Source: Gossypium raimondii
Taxonomy: Eukaryota; Streptophyta; Magnoliopsida; Malvales; Malvaceae
Assembly: GCF_025698545.1 (NCBI RefSeq)
Contig: NC_068566.1
Location: 43,937,192-44,001,191, forward strand
Direction of reading: 5' to 3'
DNA length: 64,000 bases
Part shown: piece by piece, positions 35,913 to 50,141 of the stretch
Numbering within the stretch: position 1 is the first letter of the stretch
Layout of the letters: every line of letters begins with the position of its first letter
The notes under the pieces: model-generated
Database searches by the model: none
Seen by the model: only the letters and a program-made list of their open reading frames with translations
What the model was told of the DNA's origin: nothing
Made by a program: the position numbers and the translations under genes

Positions 35913-36116
35913 CAAAAAAATTTGTTCTTTAGTGAATTGGGGCTAGACTTTAGCCAAAAATGCCTTACTCAAGACTCGACCCTTTTTTAAACGGGTCTTA
36001 TTTTTTATCTAAATTCATTTTTCGAGCCTATATTTTTACCCAAACCCTCTCATATTTCGGTGAGTCTTCGGGCCGGACCGGGTGGCCCGACCCATAAACC
36101 GTTGTAGTGATAACTA
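35411..36116. mobile_element. MITE-like element with 11-bp flanking repeats
   Basis: AGTGATAACTA stands at both ends (35411-35421 and 36106-36116). Just inside, GCATGGGCCAGGTCGGCCTG on the left faces GGCCGGACCGGGTGGCCCGA on the right in inverted orientation. The middle is AT-rich and holds an (AAT)n microsatellite at about 35868-35911. The left start AGAGGTGTGCATGGGCC is a common plant MITE beginning. No transposase is present. Confidence 0.75.
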
Positions 36117-36899
36117 ATATATAACCTTTACGAATTTAAAGATGTTGAAACTCACATCCTCCAAATTCAATGAGCTTCAATCTCCATGTCCATAAAAGAC
36201 ATCATGGAATTCAAACTGTGTTTTTATTTCTAGGATATTTAGGATGACGTGTAAGACTTTAAAAAATCTTATATGCATCAAAATCCTCTATCATTTGTCC
36301 CCTAGTGTATTTATTATTAGAGGTAAAGGTGGTAGGGATTCAGGGTTAGTGTTGTATTGACGGCTCCTTTTTGGTCATTGAGAAAGACGCCTAAAAGACG
36401 TCATCTGTTCAACGCACAAGTTGGTGTGTGGGATATAACACAAACTCCATTACTTTAATTTCATATTTCACATTTTGATTAAACAAAATAAATATCAATT
36501 GCATTTTACACATTCTTATCCTTTGGTTCTATTAATCAAGGTTGTCAATTTTTCCATTTTGTTTTAGCATTCATATGTATTAATATGATGTGTTTTAGTA
36601 TATCATTTTGAAATTATTTATATTTATTAATTCCTTTCTTATAATATAATTCCATCGTATATTTTTAAACTTTAAAAAAAATCTAACCTTATCTTTAAAC
36701 TAAAGTATCGTTCTGTGGAGCGTGACTCGTACTTTTTGGTTAAACCAAAGTCAAAGCAGAGGCGGCGTTGTGATCAAGAATCATGCGATGTCGCAATGCC
36801 GCAAAGAAGTTCGAAGTGAAGACAAAACAGAGACGACGTCCTGACAATGCGACACGGGATGTCACAACAACGGATGACGTCCCAACGATGCGACCCATG
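36117..36899. other. Intergenic sequence
   Basis: AT-rich up to about 36700, then a GC-richer patch (36730-36920) with repeated ACGACGT and TGCGAC phrases, which may be the left part of the LTR that follows. Confidence 0.4.
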
Positions 36900-37320
36900 A
36901 CGTTGTGACGACGCGACGAATTCTATCTTAAAACAGCTGCGTAATTAGACTTTTGCCAGTAAAATTCTGATTATATTAGTAATATTTTAGTCTAATTAGA
37001 ACTCTAATCTTAGCCTATAATAAGGGGGCTTTAGTAACCCTAGAATAACATCTTCATCGTCATAATACAACATTAGAGAGAAAATTAAGAGAGAGCTTTA
37101 AAGAAATTTTGTATTTTAGACAAAGAGCTTTGTTTTCGGGGTTAGAGTTTGATTTAAATTTCTCCATCTTGTACTCTTTGATTATTTGCTCATTAGTGAA
37201 GTCTTCTTTTCTCCGTGATTTTTTATCCTCTTCATTGGATGAGTTTTTTTCACGTAAATTTGTGTGCCAAATTTTCTCGATTCCTTCTTTTTCATTGTTT
37301 ATACAGGTCAATTCCCAACA
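36900..37320 (+). mobile_element. Copia LTR remnant
   Basis: The right part parallels the copia LTR at 15915: TTGTACTCTTTGATTAT, GATTTTTTATCCTCTTCATT and CACGTAAATTTGTGTG compare with similar phrases there. It ends TTCCCAACA, a plausible LTR 3' end. No internal region follows, so it is a solo LTR or a fragment. The left boundary is uncertain and could lie as far left as 36714. Confidence 0.5.
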
Positions 37321-37977
37321 CGTTTCAATGAGATCACTCAATAAGTTTAACTATCAGTTCGGATTTGGCATGAATTATTTTCTTAATCATGTATAGAGTA
37401 ATAAATATTTTTATACACATCGGATTCAACCTAACATTTAATAGAAGGCTCAGAAAAGTTAGAAAACCAACTTAAATTTTGACCAAAAGTTTAGTTAACC
37501 CTTAGATTTAAAATTTCACCATTGATTAAAAAAAAGCATCAATTGGCATTTACATATTCTTATCCATTAAGATATCTTAGGTTGATAAGAAACAATTTGA
37601 TTCTCTAAAATCTTTTCAAGGTCGTACGGTCAGCTACCAAGAAGTCGTCCAACACTTTTTTCTAGAAGTTTAGATATCTTTGCTCTTCACAGTCTCTCCT
37701 ACAAGATTATTAATTTTGTCAACAAACGACATGGAAAAGTTTGAAATGTGAAACCACAAACTAATCCGACAAGTTCTTAGGATGTTATGCTAGATTCCTT
37801 CCCTGGTTTGGATTCTCATTCTCAATTCGAAGCTTCCCACGAATTTGCCATGTTTTTTCTTTCTTTTGGAAGATTCACAGCATACTTTCTGAAAGGAAAA
37901 ACTGTAGTAGGATTAAAGAGGGTATAGGACAGAGACAAATATAACCCCATTATAGATGACTCAATTAAATGGTAAAA
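37321..37977. other. Intergenic sequence, nothing recognised
   Basis: No frame or repeat of note was seen. Confidence 0.45.
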
Positions 37978-38100
37978 TTATCGACTGAGTCTTAGTTCGA
38001 TTGGTATTGGTTGGGTTCGAGTACGTTGAAGCGCGTTATCCTCCTATTTAGAGATTCGGGAGGGATTATAGATAATTTTAAGTATTGTATAAAAAAAACA
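37978..38100 (+). repeat. Possible SINE-like insertion
   Basis: An A-box-like stretch (CTTAGTTCGATTGG) is followed about 20 bases later by a B-box-like GGTTCGAGTAC. The segment ends in a short A run (AAAAAAAA near 38091). Size and order fit a tRNA-derived SINE, but no target duplication was found. Confidence 0.35.
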
Positions 38101-40344
38101 GCATGTTGAGGCTTCTAGAATAAAATTAAGGGGAAGAAAGGTACGGGGGATGGAGGTTTCCTATGATCACATTTGCATTGAAAATGAAAATTATTAATTT
38201 CTTTTTCTGCTAGGTACAATTTATTAATTTCTATATCATGGAAGTTTTCAAATATATTTCTTGTCATTCTCATCCTTGAAATAAAATTTAAATTATGTTA
38301 TTAGTCCCTGTACTTTATGGAAGTTGTGAATTTAATTTTTATACTTTAATTTACTCATTTTTAATCTTTGTACGTTTCAAATTTTGAAATTTCAGTCCTT
38401 ATCAAAAGAATTTCTTTTTTTGTATTCTTCGTATCTATTTTGTAATCAACTTTCAAGATTTGTGACTATCCTTTTCAACAATATTTCCTCCAAAGTTCGA
38501 AATCGTCTCTCCCTCTGAATGCAATGTGTCAATTCGAAAAACATAGAGACCAATGTTTTCAGAACCGATCAAACCATCGATGTCTGATTTGATCGGTCCA
38601 ATCGATCCAACCATCAATCTAACCAATTCATTCTCTAATAATAAAAAATAATAATAATAATTAAAAAAAACACTTTAAAAACAAGAAAGTTGGACCTGAC
38701 TGCAAATCCATAAAATACATTTAAGCCCATCTATGTATTTTAAGCCCATAATACTAATGGTAATAAACCCTAGAAGAATAATGTCAACCACTCAGCCTCA
38801 CTTTCCTATTTTCCCTTTGCCGTAGTTGTTGTTCATTAGTTTTTTTTCTTCTTAATTTTCCTATTTTTCTATCTATTTTAAGCCCATAACCAAATAATAA
38901 TAATAAAATAATAAACCCTAGAAAATTATATGATTTGTGCATAAAAGAGAGGAAAAACTAAAGCATAAACTTGTGTAATAATAAGAAATTGGTTAATGAG
39001 ATATATTATAAAATGTTATGGTAACTTCAAGTAGAGAGGTGATTCGGTGCTTATAGAAATGTAAACATAATTGAATTCATCAAAATATAAAATGTGAATG
39101 TCACTTTGTGAAATAATAAGTGATGATTTGTATGGAGTATGTGAATATATACAAATAATTAATGTAAAATGTGCGATATGTAAATATAAAAGCTCTAAAT
39201 TATTACGTAGAATCATGCAGAGGTGTGAAATTTTATCTAAATCATTTCTACGCCCTTGTAAGCTTGGTAGAAAGGTTAGGATACAATCGACAAGCTAATT
39301 AGGGTATTATGTATATGATTTTCATCGGAGTTCTGTACTGGTGATATATGAGATTCGAAGTTGCGTGATATGTTTTCTGGAGTTCTGTTATGATACCTTT
39401 GGTCGAGCATTTATTGTTGACCATTGGGCTCATATAGTCCCATAATGTCCAAGTCTTATTTTACTAGGATTACAGTGGGCATAGATCTAAAATTTATCAA
39501 ACACGATAGAAAGAAATAAAATGAAAAGTGTGTGAGTAACGAATGGAATATGTATTTTATAAGGAAATTTAGAGGCCATAAGTTATAAGTGGATTAAAGC
39601 AAATTTATAAGAGATTATAAAATTCAAGCATGAAATGAACTCCAAGGGATTAAGGATGACATTACAATAGGCCATGTTAAAAGTAAGTTAATAATAAAGA
39701 CATATGAATTTAAGTAGATGAAGTTAATTTAATTGCTCAAAATAAAAATTGAATATAAGGAATACGTAAATTGGTACTTAAATTATGTCTTTAATAGTGT
39801 TAATGATAGAGTTAATTGGTAATGAAAACAATAAGTCTTTATTACGAGTAAACTGTTCCATGAGACAAGGTAAGTTGAGTATGAGTTTAACACATTAGTT
39901 GTTTAAAACATGTAAGTAAAGGATTCGGCAAAAAGTTTAAGGTTTGAACTTGGGAGCTTCACATTACCCCTCATTAAAGGATGTTATGTATCTATAATGT
40001 TTGTTATGATATGAGAATTTTGACATGGACATAAATATTTATTTTTTAGTAATATTTGAAAAATCGAATTGTAACTTAAATTCCAATACCATATAGGCGA
40101 AAAATTTGACCGCCTAAGCGGCAACTTGACGATGGTATTACTTAATTTTTTAAAAATCTTTTAAGGATTTGAGTAACTTTCAACGAATTAAACAACATTT
40201 TTATATTTTGCAAATTACTAAATTCTTTTCATTCAAATGGACACTAGGATTTTTTAACTTTGTTTTGAAAAAGTTTAAAATTTCTTAAATAAATCAAAAG
40301 TATTTGTTATGTTAAAACTCTGGTAGCACCTCTCATTTATATTG
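38101..40344. other. Gene-free intergenic region
   Basis: AT-rich and without recognisable genes. TAAGCCCATA phrases recur at 38725-38890, and a GATCGGTCCAATCGATCCAACC stretch near 38600 resembles a decayed repeat also seen near 48900. Confidence 0.45.
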
Positions 40345-42110
<1,766 letters not shown>

Positions 42111-42239
42111 TAAAGTAGACGGTTTTTGTTGTTGAAATTATACGTTCTAAAATCGGCCAGAAAGTCTTAATATAGAAAAATGAGATTTAGTTGCATTGGG
42201 CATGTGAGCTGGCCTTTCCCCAATCTTTCTATTAGTACA

Positions 42240-43412
42240 CACTCTTTACACAGCTCCACAATCTCTCTTTTAATCCTCACACAGCCAAAAAACACAAGCC
42301 TCTTCATTGTAAAGAAAAAAGAAAACACCAAAATCTTCAACCGCCAAAACAGGTAGCTATTCAAAGCCTCTTCGTGTCTCTGTAAGTCTTTTTATCCTAC
42401 AAATCTTCTTATATATATATAAATTTTTCTTATTCCTCAGCGAGAAAATACTTTTTCTTGGTTCTTGAAATCGAGGATCATTACGTGATGTTTTAGATTT
42501 GGGCTGCCATTTTCATCATATTATTCGCCATGTTTATATTCATTTCCATCGAATACATTTTGTTCTCTCTGATTTTGATTTTCTTCTTCTTAGCCATTCC
42601 CCTTCCTAAAATTTGTCTCTTTTTTTTGGATTTGTTATTTTTCGTGTTTTTGAATTTTAATTCTCTATTTTTAATTTCAAAACTTTTAAAAAATCTTCTT
42701 ATTTGATTTAAAAGTTGAAAGAAATCAATTCAATCAATCGTTTAATTACCATAACTAGGAGTGTTCAAATTTCGGATAAAATCGAATTAATCTCGAATCG
42801 ATCTAATTCGGTTAATCAGTAGGTTAATTGATCTAGTTTGGTTGGAGGTCAGTTAAAGGTTTTTTAGAATTTTGGTTAACGGTTAATTCGATTCGAAATC
42901 GAGTAATTAACCGAATTAACCGAACTTAATAAATAATATTATATATTTAAGTATTAGGCTATTACTAATTCGGATAGTTCGGTCAAATGAACATCATGAA
43001 AAAGCATATATCTTTTATACTTGTTTTAACTACAAAAACATAACATATAAATTTCGGTTTATTTGGTTAACCGATTGAATTAACCAAAAAATTTTGGTTT
43101 AGTTACTTTTTTTGATTAAAAATTTCAGTTAATATTAATTCGGTTCCATTCGATTAACCGTTTGAACCCACCTGACCATGAGGCGATAGTGGCCTCACCC
43201 GAGAAGAACACAAGTTCATGGTCGGGATACCCTGTTTTTATGCACACAAAATGTATCATAATCACAATCATTTGGGGCATTTGATTCAATAATTGATGTA
43301 GGGTTGATGAATAGACGGGGAATTATACAGCTGGTATTTGCACTATTTCTTTGAACACAGATATTTGGTACCTGATTCATCATCATTTCAATTCCAGTCA
43401 TTTTTTAAAAGA
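42240..43412 (+). promoter_or_regulatory. Leader region of the NET4 gene with probable 5' UTR intron
   Basis: A pyrimidine- and AC-rich stretch (42240-42381) looks like a leader. It is followed by a good donor (CTGTAAGTC, GT at 42382) and, 16 bases before the coding start, by an acceptor (CAATTCCAG ending 43397). This implies a leader intron of about 1.0 kb. A MITE-like hairpin fills part of it (42755-43175). Confidence 0.5.
42755..43175. repeat. MITE-like hairpin inside the leader intron
   Basis: The left end AGGAGTGTTCAAATTTCGG faces CCGTTTGAACCC on the right. The inner part is full of complementary phrases such as AATCGATCTAATTCGGTTAA and TTAATTCGGTTCCATTCGAT. Target duplications are not obvious. 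Confidence 0.55.
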
Positions 43413-46006
43413 ATGGCAAAATCTTCGGTAAGAAATCAATCCCTTCCTTGATCTAAATCTAGATTTTTCTATTAAATATGAAATGAGGCGGTTCGGGTCA
43501 TTTTTGAATCATTTTAATCTGTACTGAATCAGTTGGAGCAATTTGTCATTAGAGTTTTTCAAATAATTTTGGGTTTTGATCTCTTTTTTTGTTTGTTTGT
43601 TTTGGTTGCGCGAGTTCGAGTTGTTGAGTTTTTACTATCAAACCGGGTTGGTTTTGTATGATCAATATTCTTTTACCTTGTGTTTCATTTTCTAATTGAG
43701 GTTTATGCATAGTTTCCTCGGCTTTTAGGCTATTAACCTAGAGATAAATTTCGGTATTTGCTCATCCATTCTAGTGACAAAAGTAAACAACATAAGCATT
43801 TTGATAGGAATAATCAATACAGTATCTGTTTGTATTCTGGACGAAATAGAAATCCGAAGGCAACACTTGATGCAGTCAGTTGTAATCAGTCACTTGATGC
43901 ATAGTTGCCTTGCTTGCCAAGTAACTGTCGAAATCAACCACAATGAACTAAGCACTGCCATGGCTAACACAAGTGCGCACATGCAAAAGAAAAAAAAAAA
44001 CGAACAAATTTGTAGGCAATGTATCCTAGAAATACCGCCCCAGGAAGAAAAATAACAGTCTCGAGTTATCTCATTATCATTGTACAGTGAAGATCTCTAC
44101 TGGTTGCATAATTTTGTTTTCTTCTCTTTCTAGGCTCAGCTAACTAGAAGCATGAAGAGAATAGAATCCAGAAAGTCACATTCATGGTGGTGGGATAGCC
44201 ACAGTAGCCCCAAGAACTCAAAGTGGCTTGCAGAAAATCTCGAGGGTGAGTAAGATGCTGCTATATATGATACATACATATATATATTATGATGGTGGTG
44301 ATCTTGCTAAGGTTAAAGTGATGACGTTGTTTATGTTCTTAAAGAAGCAAATGTTAATACAAGATAAAAGCGCGGTAGTATGATATTAGCCAAAACACTG
44401 ATTTTGTTTGTACCCACATGAAGGATTTTGTTTCTGAAATGATTTGAATTGCTTAAATGTGGAAGGAGAAAAAATAACAGTAAGATTGCTGACTACAGAA
44501 ATGGACCGTAGAGTCAAACATATGCTGAAGCTGATTGAAGAAGACGGGGACTCCTTTGCGAAAAAGGCCGAGATGTATTATCAGAAGAGGCCAGAACTTG
44601 TATCTCAGGTTGAGGGGTTCTACCGCATGTATCGTTCTTTGGCGGAGCGTCATGATCTTCTGACAGCAGAGTGGAGGAAGAATATTCTGTCGGACCTTCA
44701 ATCTCAGGATTCCGGCATCTCCGACGTCAGCTCTGATCTTCCCTCTATTTGTACCTCCCCTGATCAAAGGCCAAGACGTCGTAAATCCCACCAACTAGCA
44801 GCTGGTGGGAGCAGTTCTGATGTGCGTCCGAAAGGAGATAAGCCATCTTCTCCAACAGATTCTGAATCGGAATCTGAGGATTCATCGACAAATATTCACT
44901 CGGTTATATCAGGGAATGAGGATGATCAAGAGGTGAGTGGGCATATGGTTTTATTGGAGATTGAGCTCCACGAAGCGAAAGAGAAGCTACTGATGCTAGA
45001 GGAAGAGAACACTGATCTTCTTGCTAGAATTAGAGAACACGAAGAGCGAACAAAAACAGCGAACACGGCATTAGGACTTCAAAACAAGATTGGTGCATTG
45101 GAGAAAGAAAATGAACATGAAGATAGCAAGATGGAGGCATTGTTGGAAGAGTTGAGAATTGCTAAAGAAATGCTAGAGGGTTCCGAGAAAGAAATCGCTA
45201 CTTTGAAGCTTGAAAAGAAGCAGCTTGATGATAAAATTCAAGATTTTCAGGGTCAAATCGATACGGCTCAAAGGGAGATAATGACATGGAAAACGAAACT
45301 GGATACGGAGAAACAAAAGGTCTCCAAGCTGCAGGAAAGACTTGCTATGGCAAAGAATAGTTTATCAGACAGGGATCACGAGATTCATCATTTAAAGAAA
45401 GCCGTATCCGATGCAGAGCAGAAGAATTTTCCCAAAAAAGCTAATACCAATGCTGAAATGTCAAGATCGTCCGAAGAACGGCTGAGAGGATGGGAATCAT
45501 GTGGCCACTCTTTGGGGGAGGAGATCCGAAAAACGGCGAATGAAAAAAGAGAATCAGAGGAGAGTCTTCAAAGTGAAATTGAAGTGTTGAAACTGGAGAT
45601 TGCTAAGAGAAGTGATTGCATTGAAGTTTTACATGATAACCTTGAGTTTGTAAAATCAGAGAGAGATGAGCTTAAGGGTTATATCATTTCACTCAAGGCC
45701 AAGGTTAATTCGAGGGAAGATCGGATTGTTCGAATGAAGAAGCATCTACACCACTTACATATGGAACATGTGAAGGTAATTGCTGAAGCCGAAGGAGCAC
45801 ACAGATTGGTGGATGAGTTGCTATCGAAAGGCAAGGAACTTGAGGATGAAATTGAGCAGCAAAGAACCATGATACTCGAGCGAGATGAAGAGAAACGAGA
45901 AGCTATAAGGCAGCTTTGCTTCTCCCTCGAGCATTACAGGTACGAGAATCGTGCGCTTCGGCAAGCAGTTATCGATCACAAGAGAATTCCGGTTTTGACA
46001 ACATAA
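43413..46006 (+). CDS. NET4-like: NETWORKED 4 (KIP1/NAB-domain) actin-binding coiled-coil protein
   Basis: Three coding exons are inferred: 43413-43427 (15 nt, MAKSS), 44134-44245 and 44499-46006, giving 544 residues. The join [13 protein letters not shown] and the next residues follow the NET4B N-terminus, which supports the tiny first exon; an internal Met at 44152 is the fallback start. The NAB actin-binding domain covers about residues 22-105, with [17 protein letters not shown], then the [10 protein letters not shown] and [13 protein letters not shown] motifs. A Ser-rich linker (about 110-175) leads to long coiled coils (about 185 to the end), and the C-terminal [15 protein letters not shown] box is typical of the family. 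Known NET4 proteins bind F-actin and locate to the tonoplast, linking vacuole shape to actin. The length fits the family, and no damage is seen. Confidence 0.92.
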
Positions 46007-46496
46007 AATATTATTATGAAAAAGGATCTGAAGTTTCTTCAATTTGAAGTTGGAAATGTTTGAATAGTTTTCCCTGTTACCTTAGCATAGTGCATGCTTG
46101 AAAAAGATCAATCAGCATCCTAAGTTATACTATTGATTTAAGTCTTGTAACTAAAGTAAGATTTATGTCATAATCTGGTCTATGATGCAAGTATTCTTAC
46201 AAGCTTAAGTACCTATAAAATTATGCATATACATTCAATACATCTTTATGAGTAATCTTCTAATTGTCCATTCAGCTTTGTTATATATATATATATTGTA
46301 AATTGAATTAGTGGGAATAGCGTTGTAATATACATATAGATTTTGATCTTAACTTGAAAACCTTACTCAATTAACTTGATTTTATTATAAAAAGTTAATA
46401 ATCTCAACCCATCTAATCTGAACCCTAATTGAACCAAACTCAACATAATTTAAATAACTTAAAATAATTTGATCCCAAAAAATTTAGGGTATTATA
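46007..46496 (+). other. 3' flank of the NET4 gene
   Basis: AT-rich sequence expected to hold the 3' UTR. An AT microsatellite lies at 46282-46296. No other feature was recognised. Confidence 0.4.
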
Positions 46497-47033
46497 TCAC
46501 TAGTCACTAAAATATTACTAATTTTCATTCTAGTCACTTAACTAAAAAAGTTATAATTTGGCCCATGAACTATTCGAAAGTTTTCATTTAAGTCATTGAA
46601 CTATTCAAGAGTTTTTATTTAAGTCACTGGGCTGTTAAGTTTTTTTTTTTTTTTAAGTTCCACAGTCATTCAACATTGGTACTGTGGATTAGTACCCATC
46701 AACAAGTAGAAGAATATATCTTAAATCCAAATCGATCTGGCAATTAGCGTCAAAGATCGGAGAAAAAAGTTGTTTGAATTTTGGTTTGTAGATTCGTGAC
46801 GTCCAAAGATATTTTATGAAAAAAAACTAAACCATAAAAGAGAATGGGGAAGAGAGCTTTCGATTGGTGTAGGTAGTGCGAACACAGAAAGCTATATAGC
46901 ATTGATTTTAACAATCCAATGACTTAAATGAAAATTTTTGAATAGTTCAGTGACCAAATTGCTACTTCTTTTAGTTAAGTGACCAAAACAAAAAACTTAC
47001 CCATAATTTAGCGACTAATAATGTAGTTTACCC
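46497..47033. mobile_element. GGGTAAACTACA-family MITE (537 bp)
   Basis: The right end ATGTAGTTTACCC matches the family terminus, and the left end GGGTATTATATCACTAGTCAC is a diverged version. The inner arms are complementary (left TTTTTATTTAAGTCACTGG and right CCAATGACTTAAATGAAAATT). It shares its middle part with the copy at 21240. The flanking 9-mers agree only partly. Confidence 0.7.
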
Positions 47034-50000
47034 AAAATTAACCCAATCAATTAGAACCCAAATTTGATTTAATCAAGTCAATGACTTGAATTCGAACAAA
47101 TCCAAACTCAAATTCATTTGAACTTAAAACGATTTGAATAAATCTCTTAAAATGATCCTATCTAAAAAAGCAAACTTGAATGATTCAAACTCGAAATAAT
47201 TTGAATCCAAAATCAATTTTAATCGAAATAATTTAAAAACTTTTTAAAATCTGAATTGATTTGATGACACATCTAGATGGCATGTTGCAAGTTGTCTCAT
47301 ATTCCCCTTGTTATATGCCATAGTTCAACAAGTTTCCCTGGTCTTTAGGGAACTAATTTATGACCTAAAGATGGTGATGGGAAGCATGGACCCTGTGGAA
47401 ATTTAGGGCATCCCTGAAAGTAAAGCTGACCTACAATATCTTTCAAGTCTTATGCCAGCTATTGCATGCCTCTTGGGTGTGTTTCTTTTTCTTTATATAG
47501 CATCTGAAATATTAACCCCCAAGTCATGCAGCAAATTCAAGTTTTCATAAAGGGTAATTTATATTTTAGGTCACCAACCTTGAATTCAATTAAATTACAT
47601 ATTGCACTTATATTATTAAAGTTATGACTTATATCACGCGTTTCAATCAAAATCCTACATTATAAGCATTATATTAAATAATTAACTTAAACGAATCTTT
47701 ACAAGCACAACCTAGATGAGAATCTACAAATAAGTTATACATGATAAAGCTCGAACCTGTGTGCTCAAAGTATTTGGATCTAAGCCTTGTCAATATAACC
47801 AACATCTAGTTCGATGCTATAATTTGATTAAATCAAAAGATTATAACATAAATGAAAATTGATGTTAAGTTTAAACACCTAACATATAAATTACCCTTAG
47901 AAAAAAGCTTAGAGGAGAATAAAGAGATTCAACTACCCCCGAAAACAAAACGTTGCCATTTCACATAATTTCTATTTCCTCTACCTCAATAATTATAGCC
48001 TTTATATATATTTATATAAGTAACAATAAGGACTTCATTGAAAATTATAGAGATTAACCATGTTTTTAAATATCTAGCAAAAAACCCAACAAAGTTAAGA
48101 TCTGTGAGAACAAATCCAACTTCTTTTTCTCTCTCTAAAAGCAATACAGAGGCAGTTGTATGCGTTACTTATGGATTTAATTCATGTACTTTAATTTAAT
48201 CATTTTAGTTATTTTATCTTTTAAATTTCAAATCTTAATTTTGGGTCTATTTTAAAATTTTATGTGGCAAACATATTATCACATGTACAATATCATGGCA
48301 ACTTACTATTTTCACGTAATACTCACAGAGAAAAAGGATGTTATTTTAGTTAATTGGTTTAAAGGTTATCATTTGGATTAAGATTGAAATTTTAAAATTC
48401 AAAAGCATAGAAATTAACTAAAAATTATCAAATCAGAGAACAATGGATTGCATCCACAATTAACTAGATCAACTGCAAAATTTGACTCGTTGTATTGGTT
48501 AAAGACTAAAGCTTTTTCAAAAATTTGCAAAATTAGGGTATAATTTATACATGGTATAAGGACTAATAATAAAATTTGACAAAAAAATATAGTAACTATG
48601 TTAAAAGACAAAAGAACTTATTCTGGTAAGCTGTAATAATCAACACTTTCTTTAATTTTGCACTGTCAGCATCCTTCACCGTCCTTCATTGATTCACCCC
48701 CTTTTCTTACCCTTGAGAATCAAGCAAACTCCAGCCAATTGCAGCTCAATGTAAACAATGAACTTTACAAATAGTAAGTAGCTAAAGATCTTGGACCTAT
48801 GGATTTCCAATGTTCCAATTGAAGGCTAACACTTGGATGATTAAGGGTTTGAAGGGAAAGCTCTAGAAATGGAAGTTGGCAATGTGCAATCAATCCGTTG
48901 AAACCAATTGGATCGATTGGATTGAGAATCGATTAAATTGATTTTTGAATTAATCAATTGGAACTAGTAAAAAAATTAAAAATTAAAATAAGCTATTGAC
49001 GGTTAAAATAGTTTATAAATTTTTAATTATTTATTCAATCATCGTTGAATCAATAATTAAATCGAAAATTAGTGATCTAATCAATTTAACCATTTGAGTT
49101 CTCTTGTCTCACAAATCCTAAATCCTAGCTTTAGGCCATACCCATACTAACGTTTAAAACATGGCATGTTGAAAATAAAGGTGAAATTGAGATTTTATTC
49201 TTTTTTATTAAAAATTTGAGATTTAGTCCATATACTTTAATTTATCATAATTTAATATTTTTATTTTATAATTTCATTAGCTTTTTATAATTAGGGTAAG
49301 GATAAGGTTGTTAGGGATTGAACCCGAGTTATCATGCCACAATACAAATACTCTTTTCATGTGTAATTATTTTGAAAAACTAATTAACAACTTTAATAGG
49401 AATAGTTAATGATGTCAATAGTTTAGACTAACTAAAAATATTATAAAAGTAAAAGTATTGAATTAAAGTATAGGGACTATATCACAGATTTTTACCATAA
49501 TAGATGGACCAAAATCGAAAATAAACAAATTTCAATATAATATATACGGATTATAATGAATTAAACAATAGGAGAGGTAAAATTTGACCAGAATTTAATG
49601 GTGCACCTAACATGGCTTGTAAAGGACACCTACAAAGCAGTAGCCACTTAAATTTTGGTGCCAGCAAAGCTCAACCAAATCTCTTTGCTACACTCTCTCT
49701 GTATAGTTGGGGTTTATATTAAACCGTGATTTCACGTTATTTCTATCTCATTTCAATAGAATAATTAAATTAGATTTTTCTTCTTAATTTTTAATATTTT
49801 TAGTTGGATTTAAATTTTTTTAGAAGAAAAAAACTGAAAATTAAGATAAAAATTTTGATTTGTCATTCTTATATTAAAAAGAAATAGTAATAACATAAAA
49901 TTACAGTTTTATACAATCTGTTCTCGTATATACAATATATAAAATTGCAAATAGCAAAGCACAGAATGGGGCATTTTGTAAAGTGTTCCACTCATCAGGC

Positions 50001-50062
50001 TTAGGTAAAGTGCAACTAAGCATATTATATAGCTTGCTTCAGAAGTAATAAAATAATATATA
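47034..50062. other. Gene-free intergenic region
   Basis: Decayed repeats dominate: AATTTGAATCCAAAATCAA-type phrases at 47040-47270, a GATCGATTGGATTGAGAATC block near 48920, and a copy of the 11.9-12.5 kb repeat at about 49400-49530. No coding gene is visible. Confidence 0.5.
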
Positions 50063-50071
50063 GATATAAAA
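50063..50071 (+). promoter_or_regulatory. TATA box of the CHUP1-like gene
   Basis: GATATAAAAGG lies about 78 bases before the ATG at 50142, which leaves room for a short leader of about 45 bases. Confidence 0.5.
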
Positions 50072-50141
50072 GGTGAGAAAGATTATTGCAAAAAGAACAT
50101 CCATATATTCTCTCATCATCCTTTGATGAAATCTGAAAAAA

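Noticed and set aside
37979-38040. tRNA gene suggested by the B-box-like GGTTCGAG
   Set aside because: No cloverleaf or acceptor stem can be drawn; at most SINE-derived. I found no convincing tRNA gene in the window.
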